Below the pieces are notes generated by a model. It saw only the letters and a program-made list of their open reading frames with translations, did no database searches and was not told the origin of the DNA. Shown here piece by piece: positions 8,330 through 16,626 of a DNA stretch of 64,000 nt. A program made the translations under genes and the position numbers. The DNA is from 34-65-8 sp046294735 (lineage in GTDB: Bacteria > Pseudomonadota > Alphaproteobacteria > Sphingomonadales > Sphingomonadaceae), in assembly GCA_046294735.1 (NCBI GenBank), contig JBKBKB010000004.1:1-64000 (forward strand), in the 5' to 3' direction. Positions within the stretch are counted from its first letter, which is position 1; each line of letters opens with the position of its first letter.

Positions 8330-9513
8330 AGCGCGTGCTGTCGATATCCACGCTCTATCCGAATGCTGCCGGCCCGCGCTTCGGCACCTTCGTTGCGCGG
8401 TCACTCGAAGCGCTTGCCAGCCGGGGCGACTGGCACGTGACCATGATCAACCCCATTGGCATTCCGCCGGTCGCGTTCGGCCGCTATCGCGCCCTGGCCA
8501 AGGCGGCGGTCAGCGGGACCGAACAGGGGGTGGAAGTCCATCGCCCGCGCTTCACCCTGATCCCGCGGCTTGGCGCGCGCATCAATCCAGGCCTGATCGC
8601 ACGGGCCATCATGCCGCTGGCCGAACGGCTTCATCGCGAGCAGCCGTTCGATCTGGTGGATGCCCAGTTCTTCTATCCCGATGGCCCGGTCGCTGCCCAC
8701 GTTGCCCGGCGGCTGGGACTGCCGTTCTCGATCAAGGCACGCGGGAGCGACATTACTTACTGGGGCGGGCGCGACTTTGCCGCCGAGCAGATGCTGGCAG
8801 CTGCCGACAGCGCCACCGGGTTGCTGTCTGTCTCGCAGGCGCTTGCTCGGGACATGGCGTTGCTGGGAATGGACCCGGGCAAGATTGCGATCCACTACAC
8901 CGGGCTTGACCGTGACCGGTTCCGTCCGCTGGACCATGCCGGGCTGCGGAGCCGGATCAACCAGACGTTCGGGATCGCCTTGCCCGAGACAGAGCCGGTC
9001 CTTGCCAGTGTCGGCGCACTGGTCGAACGCAAGGGGCAGAATCTCGCCATCGGCGCGCTCGTGCAAATCCCCGGCGCGCACCTCGTGCTGGTCGGCAAGG
9101 GCGATGACGAAACCCATCTGCGCAGCCTGGCCGACGATCTTGGTCTGAGGGCGCGGGTCCATTTCCTCGGGTCGCTCGACCATGACGTCCTGCCGCTGGT
9201 GCTTTCGGCGTCCGATGCCATGGTCCTGCCGACCCGCACTGAAGGCCTGGCCAATGCCTGGGTCGAAGCGCTCGCGTGCGGCACGCCGCTGGTAACCTGC
9301 GATGTCGGCGGCGTGCGCGAGCTGGTCACCGGGCCAGAGGCAGGCGTGCTGGTGGAGCGGACCGTTCCGGCGATCGTGGCCGGAATCAACACTGTGCTGG
9401 CGCGCAAGACCCCGCGCACCACCGTAGCGCAAGCCGTCGCCCGATTCGACTGGAAGACCAACGCGGCCGATCTCGCCGCCTACTACCGGCGGCTGATTGC
9501 CCGCGTCAGCTGA
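8326..9513 (+). CDS. GT4-family glycosyltransferase
   Basis: 395 residues starting at a GTG that overlaps the TGA of the XRE gene. The fold is GT-B: an N-terminal acceptor half (SISTLYPNAAGPRFGTFVARSLEALA) and a C-terminal nucleotide-sugar half. The latter holds SVGALVERKGQNLAIGAL (about 225), HFLGSLDHDVLPLVLSASDAMVLPT and the EX7E-type region TEGLANAWVEALACGTPLVTCDVGG (about 305-330). Such retaining enzymes build lipopolysaccharide, exopolysaccharide or glycolipids; the donor and acceptor are unknown. No other polysaccharide genes flank it. Its last 8 bp overlap the end of secF on the opposite strand. Confidence 0.87.
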   Translation: MKRVLSISTLYPNAAGPRFGTFVARSLEALASRGDWHVTMINPIGIPPVAFGRYRALAKAAVSGTEQGVEVHRPRFTLIPRLGARINPGLIARAIMPLAERLHREQPFDLVDAQFFYPDGPVAAHVARRLGLPFSIKARGSDITYWGGRDFAAEQMLAAADSATGLLSVSQALARDMALLGMDPGKIAIHYTGLDRDRFRPLDHAGLRSRINQTFGIALPETEPVLASVGALVERKGQNLAIGALVQIPGAHLVLVGKGDDETHLRSLADDLGLRARVHFLGSLDHDVLPLVLSASDAMVLPTRTEGLANAWVEALACGTPLVTCDVGGVRELVTGPEAGVLVERTVPAIVAGINTVLARKTPRTTVAQAVARFDWKTNAADLAAYYRRLIARVS

Positions 9514-10483
9514 GCTGGCGAGCGGCCTTTTCCTGCGCGTCGACCGCCGTTTCCTCCGGTACGAAGCTGTCTGAATCGACCCCCAACCAAATCAGCAGCG
9601 GCGCGGCCATGTAGACCGAGCTGTAAGTGCCGACCACCAGGCCGAGGAAAATCGCCGCGATCATGCTGAACAAGCTAGCCGGGCCGAACAGCAGCAGCGG
9701 CACCAGGGCCACACCGAGCGTCAGCGACGTCATCACCGTCCGCGCCAGCGTCTCGTTGACCGACAGGTCGAGCAGTTCGGGCAGCGGCATCTTGCGGTAT
9801 TTCTTCAGGTTTTCGCGGATCCGGTCATAGACCACGATCGTATCGTTGAGCGAATAGCCAATGATGGCCAGGATCGCCGCGATGCTCTGCAGGCTGAACT
9901 CGAGCTGGAACAGGGCGTACATCCCCAGCGCCAGCGATACGTCGTGGAACAGCGCAAACAGCGCGCCGGCCCCAAACTGCCATTCGAACCGGACCCAGAT
10001 GTAGAGTGCGACGGCGAGCATGGCCGCAATCAGGGCCAGCACGGCGTCGCGGCTGAACTCACCCGAAACCTTGCCCGAAACGTTGTCGTTACCGTCGAGC
10101 CGGAAATCCGGATGGCCGCGCTTCATTTCGTCGACAATGCGGTTGGCGATGGCCTGGGCGGCCTCCTTGTCCGCAGACGCCTCGTCAGGCAGCTGGACCC
10201 GGATCGAGACCTGGTTGGGCGCGCCGAACTGCTGCACCACTGGCGAGCCGTAACCGAGCCCGCCAACCCGCTCGCGGATTTCCGGAATCGGCGCTTCGCT
10301 GCTTTCGGTGAAGGTCGCCCGCAACTCCAGCCCGCCAGCGAAATCCACGCCCAGGTTCAGGCCCTTGCCCAGCACCAGGCCCCAGGCGCCAAGGATCAGC
10401 AGGCAACTGAGAATGTAGAACGGCACCCGCCAACGCAGGAAGCGGATGTTGGTGTTGTCGGGGACGAGCTTGAGAAGACGCAT
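9506..10483 (-). CDS. secF: Protein translocase subunit SecF
   Basis: 325 residues. SecF works with SecD and YajC to pull preproteins through SecYEG using the proton-motive force. There is an N-terminal membrane helix (PFYILSCLLILGAWGLVLGKG), then the SecF signature GVDFAGGLELRATF, a periplasmic segment, and five C-terminal helices. The latter include ALIAAMLAVALYIWVRFEWQFG, LAIIGYSLNDTIVVYDRIREN (the conserved SecF/D motif) and LSVNETLARTVMTSLT. It follows secD by 12 bp and is the last gene of a yajC-secD-secF operon. Its end overlaps the convergent glycosyltransferase gene by 8 bp. Confidence 0.96.
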   Translation of the reverse strand: MRLLKLVPDNTNIRFLRWRVPFYILSCLLILGAWGLVLGKGLNLGVDFAGGLELRATFTESSEAPIPEIRERVGGLGYGSPVVQQFGAPNQVSIRVQLPDEASADKEAAQAIANRIVDEMKRGHPDFRLDGNDNVSGKVSGEFSRDAVLALIAAMLAVALYIWVRFEWQFGAGALFALFHDVSLALGMYALFQLEFSLQSIAAILAIIGYSLNDTIVVYDRIRENLKKYRKMPLPELLDLSVNETLARTVMTSLTLGVALVPLLLFGPASLFSMIAAIFLGLVVGTYSSVYMAAPLLIWLGVDSDSFVPEETAVDAQEKAARQLS

Positions 10484-10495
10484 GGCCTGTGTCCC

Positions 10496-12094
10496 TTACA
10501 GATTGAGATCGTTGGGCCGCGCCTTGCGCAGCCAGTCGGCAACCCACATCCGGGTCAGCACGACAGCGGTAAACACGCTGGTGAACAACCCGATCACCAG
10601 AACCACGGCAAAGCCGCGCACCGGGCCCGAGCCGAACATGAACAGCAGCACCCCGGCGATGAAGTTTGTGACATTGGCATCGTAGATCGCGCGGCTCGCT
10701 TCCTTGTAGCCGGTCTCGACCGCCGCGATGACCCGGCGCCCGCGGTTCCGTTCTTCCCTGATGCGTTCGTTGATCAGCACGTTGGCATCGACCGCAGCAC
10801 CGATGGTCAGCACGAACCCTGCGATACCAGGCAGGGTCAAGGTCGTTCCCATCAGTGCCATCACGCCAAGGATCATCAAGACGTTGAACACCAGCGCCAC
10901 AGTGGCGTAGACACCGAATCGGCCATAGCTGGCGATCATCAGCGCGATCACCGCGATCGAGCCGATCATCATCGCCAGCATCCCGCGCCGGATTGAATCT
11001 CGGCCCAGGTCCGGGCCGACCGTGCGCTCTTCGACCACCGCCAGATCGACCGGCAAGGCACCCGAACGCAGGGAAATCGCCAGCTGGTTGGCCGACTGCG
11101 TGGTGAAATTGCCCGAAATCTGCGCGCTGCCGCCCAGGATCGGTTCGTTGATGTTGGGTGCGGACAGGACTTTCTCGTCGAGAATGATCGCAAACGGCTT
11201 GTTCACATTTTCCTGCGTCAGCTTGGCAAAGCGCGCGCCGCCCTGTGAATCGAACTGGATGGTCACAACTGGCTCGTTGGTCCGCTGGTCGAAACTCTGC
11301 TGCGCGTTGATCAGGTTATCGCCCTTGATCCCGCCGAGACGGCGAACTGCGATCGCCTGTCCGGCAAAGTCGCTGTCCTCGGCATAGGGAAAAATCTGGC
11401 TGCCAGGAGGGGCAATGCCCTGCGCCACGTCAGCAGGCAGCGCGGTCTGATCGACCAGCTTGAATTCCAGTTTGGCCGTCTGCCCGAGCAGTTCCTTGAG
11501 CTGATCGGGATCCTGCAGGCCCGGCACCTGGACCACGATCCGGGTATCACCCTGGCGGATGATGGTCGGCTCACGGGTGCCGAGCGCATCGATCCGCTTG
11601 CGGACCACCTCGGTGGCGCTGTCCATTGCATCGGTCACGGCATTCTCCAGCCCGGCCGAAGTCGGCGTCAGGACAAAGCGGGTCTCGTCGACCACCTGCA
11701 AGTCCCATTCCCGAACCAGGCCAGTGCCGTTGACCATCGGCATCAGCAACTCGCGTGCCCGGTCAACGTCTGCCGCACTGTCGACCATGAAGCTGAGCCG
11801 CCCGTTGGCGGTGGAGACATCGCCAACACGAATGCGCGGTTCAGCGTTGCGCATCGCGTTGCGCATTGCCTCTTCCATGTTTTCGAGCCGCTGTTCGGCC
11901 ACCTGGGTGGCATCCGCCTCCAGCAGGATGTGGCTCCCGCCGGCCAGGTCCAGCCCAAGATTGATCGTGCGTTCAGGCAGCAGATCGGGCCAGCGCATGT
12001 TCGTCATCGTGAACAGCGAAGGGATGGCAGCGGCAGCGAAGGCCAGCGTAATCCCCCACAGCCAGACCTTTTTCCAGGTCGGAAATTCCAGCAT
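10496..12094 (-). CDS. secD: Protein translocase subunit SecD
   Basis: 532 residues. One N-terminal membrane helix is followed by the conserved NLGLDLAGGSHILLE (about 45-60), a large periplasmic P1 domain and five or six C-terminal helices. Conserved C-terminal blocks include TVGPDLGRDSIRRG, TLTLPGIAGFVLTIGAAVDANVLINERIREE and ETGYKEASRAIYDANVTNFIAG. Length and order fit stand-alone SecD, not a SecDF fusion. It lies 29 bp after yajC and 12 bp before secF. Confidence 0.97.
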   Translation of the reverse strand: MLEFPTWKKVWLWGITLAFAAAAIPSLFTMTNMRWPDLLPERTINLGLDLAGGSHILLEADATQVAEQRLENMEEAMRNAMRNAEPRIRVGDVSTANGRLSFMVDSAADVDRARELLMPMVNGTGLVREWDLQVVDETRFVLTPTSAGLENAVTDAMDSATEVVRKRIDALGTREPTIIRQGDTRIVVQVPGLQDPDQLKELLGQTAKLEFKLVDQTALPADVAQGIAPPGSQIFPYAEDSDFAGQAIAVRRLGGIKGDNLINAQQSFDQRTNEPVVTIQFDSQGGARFAKLTQENVNKPFAIILDEKVLSAPNINEPILGGSAQISGNFTTQSANQLAISLRSGALPVDLAVVEERTVGPDLGRDSIRRGMLAMMIGSIAVIALMIASYGRFGVYATVALVFNVLMILGVMALMGTTLTLPGIAGFVLTIGAAVDANVLINERIREERNRGRRVIAAVETGYKEASRAIYDANVTNFIAGVLLFMFGSGPVRGFAVVLVIGLFTSVFTAVVLTRMWVADWLRKARPNDLNL

Positions 12095-12123
12095 CGTTGC
12101 GGTGCTCCTGCGGCTCGCTGCGC

Positions 12124-12444
12124 TCAGTCGTTGGCCGGGGTGCCGCCCGGAGGCACGATATCACCGATGGTGTGCTTGACCACCTTGACCTTGACGCCCT
12201 GGGCAATCTCGACATCGGCATAGGTTTCGTCAACGCGGGTCACCTTGCCGACGATTCCGCCCGAGGTCACCACCTGATCGCCTTTCTTTAAGCCGCCAAT
12301 CTTCTCGCGGTGGGCCTTCTGCTGCTTCATTTGCGGCCGGATGATCAGGAACCAGAAAATGGCAATCATGCCGACGATCGGAAGCCAGCCCAGCCAGGCG
12401 GGCGGAGCATCGGCGGCGGCGGCAGCAGCGAGAAAATCGAACAT
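12124..12444 (-). CDS. yajC: Preprotein translocase accessory subunit YajC
   Basis: 106 residues from the ATG at 12444. A single membrane helix (residues about 20-38, LPIVGMIAIFWFLIIRPQ) is followed by the hallmark RPQMKQQKAHREKIGGLKKG and the small cytoplasmic domain VVTSGGIVGKVTRVDETYADVEIA. YajC associates with SecDF. The open frame extends another 51 codons upstream into a non-conserved stretch; the chosen start gives the usual length of about 100. It heads the yajC-secD-secF operon. The 204-bp region up to the tRNA-Pro gene on the opposite strand holds divergent promoters. Confidence 0.95.
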   Translation of the reverse strand: MFDFLAAAAAADAPPAWLGWLPIVGMIAIFWFLIIRPQMKQQKAHREKIGGLKKGDQVVTSGGIVGKVTRVDETYADVEIAQGVKVKVVKHTIGDIVPPGGTPAND

Positions 12445-12603
12445 CGGTACGGACCTGTGCAAACAGTTGTGGCGACCAGGGCGGGACCGGGCCAGGCAGG
12501 CTTGCACCCGTCCATTCCCCGCTCCCTTGCGGCAAGTGGGCGCGCCTAGCAGCAATACAAGGGCATCGCAACGCAAGCCCGCACGGTGCTGTCGCAATCC
12601 GGC

Positions 12604-12631
12604 TTGCCAGTGCCGGACACGCCCCTTATAG
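12604..12631 (+). promoter_or_regulatory. Candidate sigma-70 promoter of tRNA-Pro(GGG)
   Basis: TTGCCA at 12604-12609 and TTATAG at 12626-12631 are separated by 16 bp and end 17 bp before the first base of the tRNA. The spacing suits a short tRNA leader. The boxes are recognised by eye only. Confidence 0.45.
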
Positions 12632-12648
12632 GCGCGCCTCCACTGGAA

Positions 12649-12725
12649 CGGGACGTAGCGCAGCCTGGTAGCGCATCACACTGGGGGTGTGGGGGTCGGA
12701 GGTTCGAATCCTCTCGTCCCGACCA
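12649..12725 (+). tRNA. tRNA-Pro (anticodon GGG)
   Basis: 77 nt including an encoded CCA. The acceptor stem CGGGACG pairs with CGTCCCG at 12715-12721, the D-arm has GCGC/GCGC, and the T-arm contains GGTTCGAATCC. The anticodon loop CTGGGGG places GGG at positions 34-36, reading proline codons CCC/CCU. An open frame that would extend the downstream CoA lyase to 12689 runs through this tRNA and is not real. Confidence 0.96.
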
Positions 12726-12808
12726 GTGGTTTTCCCCCTGACATGCTCCATCCGGCATCTTGCCCCGGTCCGCGCCCGCGCCTAACCGGCAAGCGAGGAG
12801 TGCCCGCG

Positions 12809-13735
12809 ATGCACGATACCACCGCCCTGCCCCCTGCTGCTCTGCCTGCCTTGCCGCGGATGCGAAGCTGGCTGTTCGCGCCCGGCGACAGCGAGCGCAA
12901 GATGGCCAAGGCGGCCGATGGCGAGGCGGACATTGTCCTCCTTGATCTGGAAGATTCGGTCCTGTCCGAAGCCAAGCCTGCCGCGCGTGAGGCAGTGGCG
13001 GCGTTCCTGGCCAGCCGATCTGACAGGGCGCGCCTGTGGGTGCGCATCAACCCCCTCTCCGGCGAAGAAGCGGCCGCAGATCTGGAAGCGGTGATGCCGC
13101 AGGCACCGGGCGGCCTGTTCCTGCCCAAGGCGGAAGGGCGCACAGACATCGCCACGCTCGATGCGATGCTTACCGCGCTGGAAAAACGCCATGGGCTCAC
13201 GCCTGGCAGCACCCGCGTCGCTGCGCTGGTCACCGAAACGCCGCGCGCAATGTTCCTGTGCGGCGACTATGCCGGTGACTATCCCGGCTCTTCGCGGCTG
13301 GTGGCGATGAGCTGGGGTGCGGAAGATCTGTCCTCGGCGCTCGGCGCGCGGGTGCAGCATCGGCCCGATGGCAGCTATATGCCGACCTATGAACTGGCGC
13401 GCAGCCTGTGCCTCCTCGGCGCAGTTGCGGCCGGGGTGACGCCGGTGGAGACAGTCATGCCCGATTTCCGCGATCTGGACGGTCTGCAGGCCCGCGCGCT
13501 GATGGTCCGCAGCCAGGGCTACCGCGGGATGCTGGCGATCCACCCGGCGCAGGTGCCGGTGATCAACGCCGCGTTCACCCCCTCGGAACAGGAAGTAGCT
13601 CACGCCCGTGCAGTGGTGCGGGCCTTTGCGGACAATCCCGGCAAAGGGACAGTGGCGCTGGATGGGGCGATGGTCGACATACCGCACCTGAAGCTCGCCC
13701 GCGCTTTACTCGCGGACGCCGGACTGGCGGAATAA
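12809..13735 (+). CDS. CoA ester lyase of the HpcH/HpaI aldolase (citrate lyase beta/malyl-CoA lyase) family
   Basis: 308 residues. The ATG at 12809 has a GAGGAG ribosome-binding site 8 bp upstream and clears the tRNA. The TIM-barrel family blocks are present: RSWLFAPGDSERKMAKA near the N-terminus, DIVLLDLEDSV with the metal-binding acidic residues (about 43-53), RINPLSGEEAAAD, FLPKAEG, ALVTETPRAMF and MSWGAEDLSSALGA. C-terminal AIHPAQVPVINAAF is typical of malyl/citryl-CoA lyases. The family cleaves or forms C-C bonds in CoA thioesters such as malyl-, methylmalyl- or citramalyl-CoA. The substrate is not determinable here, and no ethylmalonyl-CoA or glyoxylate-pathway genes lie nearby. Confidence 0.87.
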   Translation: MHDTTALPPAALPALPRMRSWLFAPGDSERKMAKAADGEADIVLLDLEDSVLSEAKPAAREAVAAFLASRSDRARLWVRINPLSGEEAAADLEAVMPQAPGGLFLPKAEGRTDIATLDAMLTALEKRHGLTPGSTRVAALVTETPRAMFLCGDYAGDYPGSSRLVAMSWGAEDLSSALGARVQHRPDGSYMPTYELARSLCLLGAVAAGVTPVETVMPDFRDLDGLQARALMVRSQGYRGMLAIHPAQVPVINAAFTPSEQEVAHARAVVRAFADNPGKGTVALDGAMVDIPHLKLARALLADAGLAE

Positions 13736-13746
13736 GCACTATTCCT

Positions 13747-13773
13747 TTTCCTACACGAACCAATATGGTTATC
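13747..13773 (+). promoter_or_regulatory. Putative operator before the GTA-type holin gene
   Basis: The word TTTCCTACACGAACC at 13747-13761 is the exact reverse complement of the 15-bp word at 7708-7722. It runs into the dyad AACCA-ATA-TGGTT plus ATC at 13758-13773, the same dyad found directly before the XRE/S24 gene. The dyad ends 34 bp before the holin ATG. Presence of both elements in just these two intergenic regions suggests a common regulator, most simply the XRE protein. Confidence 0.55.
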
Positions 13774-13807
13774 AATTTGTGCGACTCGCCTAGCTGGAGC
13801 GCACACC

Positions 13808-14221
13808 ATGGCCCTGTTCGAATCGCTTATCGGACCCATCGCCTCGATCATCGACAAGGTGATCCCGGACAAGGAGGCGCGGGCCAAGGCCAAGCTTGAA
13901 CTGCTGGCTCTTGAAGGGACGCAGGAACTCAAGCAGATCGAGGTCCGTCTGGCCGCGATCGTCGCGGAAGCCAATTCCGCCGATCCCTGGACCAGCCGTG
14001 CACGGCCCAGCTTCCTTTACGTGATGTACACGCTCCTGCTGTTCGCGATCCCGATGGGCGTGCTGGCCGCGTTCAACCCGGCGGTGGCAGCAGAGATCGC
14101 CACGGGGATGAATACCTATCTCAACGGTCTGCCGGAACCACTCTATGCGCTGTTCGGCACCGGCTACCTCGGCTACACTGCGGCTCGCCAGTGGGGCAAG
14201 GTCAAGGGCGTGGAGCGATAG
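13808..14221 (+). CDS. Holin-like membrane protein (GTA/3TM holin family)
   Basis: 137 residues. The pattern fits the 3TM holin family described from gene transfer agents and phages: an amphipathic start (LFESLIGPIASIIDKVIPDKEARAKAKLEL), then RSRARPSFLYV-like SRARPSFLYVMYTLLLFAIP, a second hydrophobic region (NPAVAAEIATGMN) and YALFGTGYLGYTAARQWGK with a basic end. Such proteins let an endolysin reach the peptidoglycan. No endolysin, capsid or other GTA gene lies in the window, so it is an orphan here. Its upstream region shares two DNA elements with the XRE/S24 regulator gene, suggesting regulated expression. Confidence 0.75.
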   Translation: MALFESLIGPIASIIDKVIPDKEARAKAKLELLALEGTQELKQIEVRLAAIVAEANSADPWTSRARPSFLYVMYTLLLFAIPMGVLAAFNPAVAAEIATGMNTYLNGLPEPLYALFGTGYLGYTAARQWGKVKGVER

Positions 14222-14274
14222 AGCGATCTGAACTGCTCTTTCCGCCCCGCCTTCAGGGCGCTAACAGAACCTGA

Positions 14275-14709
14275 ATGACCCACACCATTTATGTCCTCAA
14301 CGGCCCCAATCTCAACCTGCTCGGCCTGCGCGAGCCGGACATCTACGGCACCACCTCGCTCGACGATATTGCGGGGATGCTGGAGGACCGGGCGCGTGAA
14401 CTTGGCTACGCAATCGACATGCGCCAGTCGAACCACGAAGGGCACCTGATCGATTGGCTGCACGAAGCGCAGGCCGAAGGCGCGCAGGCGGTCTTGCTCA
14501 ATGCGGGCGGCTACACGCACACCTCGGTCGCGCTACACGACGCAATCAAGGCGATCACGGTCCCGGTCATCGAGGTTCACTTGTCCAACCCCAAGGCGCG
14601 CGAGCCCTTCCGGCATCATTCCTATGTTGGTTTGGCGGCGGCGAAAACGGTCGAAGGGCACGGGGCGCGGAGCTACGTGATCGCGCTCGATGCGGTCGCT
14701 GAACTGTAA
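14275..14709 (+). CDS. aroQ: Type II 3-dehydroquinate dehydratase
   Basis: 144 residues, the standard AroQ size. It dehydrates 3-dehydroquinate to 3-dehydroshikimate in the shikimate pathway. Diagnostic motifs: VLNGPNLNLLGLREPDIYG with catalytic Tyr24, QSNHEGHLIDWLHEA, LLNAGGYTHTSVAL, and VIEVHLSNPKAREPFRHHS with the catalytic His (about 101). No strong Shine-Dalgarno precedes the ATG. It is followed 75 bp later by accB. Confidence 0.97.
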   Translation: MTHTIYVLNGPNLNLLGLREPDIYGTTSLDDIAGMLEDRARELGYAIDMRQSNHEGHLIDWLHEAQAEGAQAVLLNAGGYTHTSVALHDAIKAITVPVIEVHLSNPKAREPFRHHSYVGLAAAKTVEGHGARSYVIALDAVAEL

Positions 14710-14784
14710 CTTTCCCGCCCTGCCCCCTTGCCACTGCCGCGCCGCCCGCGCATAGGCGGCACGACAGAACAACGAGGGGCTCTC

Positions 14785-15273
14785 ATGGCCGATACCAAGG
14801 GCGCGGCCGGACGTTCGTCCGGCATGAATGTCGACACCGCACTCGTGCGCGAGCTGGCGGAAATGCTGGGTGAGACCGGCCTGACCGAAATCGAGGTGGA
14901 AGACGGGGAACGCAAGATCCGCGTCTCGCGCGGAGGCGGGGTGGCGGCTCCGGTTGCCTATGCCGCGGCGGCCCCGTCCGCAGCGCCCGCTCCTGCCGCG
15001 ACGGCTCCTGCTCCGGCTGTGCCTGCCCCAGCGGAGAACGCCAATGCGGTCAAATCACCGATGGTCGGTACGGTCTATCTCGCCGCCGAACCGGGCTCAG
15101 CGAATTTTGTCAGCGTCGGCCAGGCCGTCAAGCCGGGCGACACGCTGGTAATCGTCGAAGCGATGAAGGTCATGAACCCGATCGTCGCCGACCGCGCCGG
15201 GACGGTGCAGGCCATCCTGGTCGAAAATGCCCAGCCGGTCGAATACGGCCAGCCGCTGGTCGTGATCGCGTAA
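14785..15273 (+). CDS. accB: Acetyl-CoA carboxylase biotin carboxyl carrier protein
   Basis: 162 residues from the ATG at 14785, which has a GAGGGG ribosome-binding site. AccB carries biotin between the carboxylase and transferase of acetyl-CoA carboxylase in fatty-acid synthesis. The N-terminal domain (LVRELAEMLGETGLTEIEVEDG) is followed by an Ala/Pro-rich linker (about 54-85) and a biotinyl domain. The biotinylated Lys is K128 in VEAMKVMN. The open frame extends 19 codons upstream, without family similarity. It overlaps nothing and accC starts 3 bp after its stop. Confidence 0.96.
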   Translation: MADTKGAAGRSSGMNVDTALVRELAEMLGETGLTEIEVEDGERKIRVSRGGGVAAPVAYAAAAPSAAPAPAATAPAPAVPAPAENANAVKSPMVGTVYLAAEPGSANFVSVGQAVKPGDTLVIVEAMKVMNPIVADRAGTVQAILVENAQPVEYGQPLVVIA

Positions 15274-15276
15274 ATC

Positions 15277-16626
15277 ATGGGTATTTCGCGCATCCTGATC
15301 GCCAACCGCGGCGAGATCGCGCTGCGCATCCACCGCGCGGCGCACGAGATGGGGATCGAGACGGTCGCGGTGCACTCCACCGCCGACGCCGACGCCATGC
15401 ACGTGCGGCTGGCCGACCACGCCGTGTGTATCGGCCCGCCGTCTGCGACGGATAGCTACCTCAATGTCGCGGCGATCATCTCGGCCGCAGAGATCGCCCA
15501 TGCCGATGCGATCCACCCCGGCTACGGTTTCCTGAGCGAAAACGCCAAGTTTGCCGAGATCGTCGAAGCGCATGATATCAAGTGGATCGGCCCCAAGCCC
15601 GAGCACATTGTGACCATGGGCGACAAGGTCATGGCCAAGAAAACAGCCGGGGCGTTGGGGTTGCCGCTGGTTCCCGGCTCTGACGGCGCGGTGTCCGACC
15701 CTGAAGAAGCTAAGAAGATTGCCGCCAAGATCGGCTACCCCGTCATCATCAAGGCAGCCAGCGGCGGCGGCGGGCGGGGCATGAAAGTGTGCGAGAGCGC
15801 GGACACGCTCGAAACGCTGATGAGCCAGGCCGGGAGCGAGGCCAAGGCCGCTTTTGGCGACGCCACCGTCTATATCGAGAAGTACCTCGGCAACCCGCGC
15901 CACATCGAATTCCAGGTGTTCGGCGATGGCAACGGCAACGCAATCCACCTCGGCGAGCGGGACTGTTCGCTCCAGCGGCGCCACCAGAAAGTGCTGGAGG
16001 AAGCCCCCTCCCCCGTGCTGACCGCGGCAGAGCGTGACCGGATGGGCGAGATCTGCGCCGATGCCATGCGCAAGATGGGTTATCGCGGCGCCGGAACGAT
16101 CGAATTCCTTTGGGAAGGTGGCGAGTTCTACTTCATCGAAATGAACACCCGCCTGCAGGTCGAGCATCCGGTGACCGAAGCAATCACCGGGGTGGACCTG
16201 GTGCGTGAACAGATCCGTGTCGCCGACGGCAAGCCGCTCTCGGTCACGCAGGACCAGATCGAGTTCAAGGGCCATGCAATCGAGTGCCGGATCAATGCCG
16301 AAGACCCGTGGACCTTCACCCCCAGCCCGGGAAAAGTGACCGCCTATCACGCGGCAGGCGGCATGCACGTGCGGGTCGATTCCGGGCTCTACGCCGGCTA
16401 TTCCGTCCCGCCTTATTACGACAGCATGATCGCCAAACTGATCGTTTATGGCCGTAGCCGCGAGGGATGCATCATGCGCCTGCGCCGCGCGCTGGAGGAA
16501 ATGGTGGTTGAAGGGGTCAAGACTTCGATTCCGCTCCACCAGGAACTGCTGCGCCAGCCCGACGTGCTGAGCGGAGACTATTCGATCAAATGGCTGGAGG
16601 ACTGGCTGCGGGAGCGGGCGGGCTAG
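15277..16626 (+). CDS. accC: Acetyl-CoA carboxylase biotin carboxylase subunit
   Basis: 449 residues. The ATP-grasp enzyme carboxylates biotin on AccB. N-terminal ISRILIANRGEIALRIHRAA, the glycine-rich ATP loop KAASGGGGRGMKV (about 164-176), the catalytic region ERDCSLQRRHQKVLEEAPSP (about 228-247), FIEMNTRLQVEHPVTE with the metal ligands, and the C-terminal AKLIVYGRSREGCIMRLRRALEE block are all intact. The gene directly follows accB, as usual. On the opposite strand its stop codon overlaps the stop of a possible short ORF. Confidence 0.98.
   Translation: MGISRILIANRGEIALRIHRAAHEMGIETVAVHSTADADAMHVRLADHAVCIGPPSATDSYLNVAAIISAAEIAHADAIHPGYGFLSENAKFAEIVEAHDIKWIGPKPEHIVTMGDKVMAKKTAGALGLPLVPGSDGAVSDPEEAKKIAAKIGYPVIIKAASGGGGRGMKVCESADTLETLMSQAGSEAKAAFGDATVYIEKYLGNPRHIEFQVFGDGNGNAIHLGERDCSLQRRHQKVLEEAPSPVLTAAERDRMGEICADAMRKMGYRGAGTIEFLWEGGEFYFIEMNTRLQVEHPVTEAITGVDLVREQIRVADGKPLSVTQDQIEFKGHAIECRINAEDPWTFTPSPGKVTAYHAAGGMHVRVDSGLYAGYSVPPYYDSMIAKLIVYGRSREGCIMRLRRALEEMVVEGVKTSIPLHQELLRQPDVLSGDYSIKWLEDWLRERAG

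Noticed and set aside
9506..9513. Overlap of glycosyltransferase and secF ends as a regulatory antisense arrangement
   Set aside because: Eight bp of convergent overlap is common in compact genomes; no further signal seen.
12689..12808. Upstream extension of the CoA lyase gene
   Set aside because: Runs through tRNA-Pro(GGG); a good ribosome-binding site precedes the ATG at 12809.
15097..16539. 480-codon open frame opposite accB-accC
   Set aside because: Shadow of highly conserved biotin carboxylase; no motif of its own.
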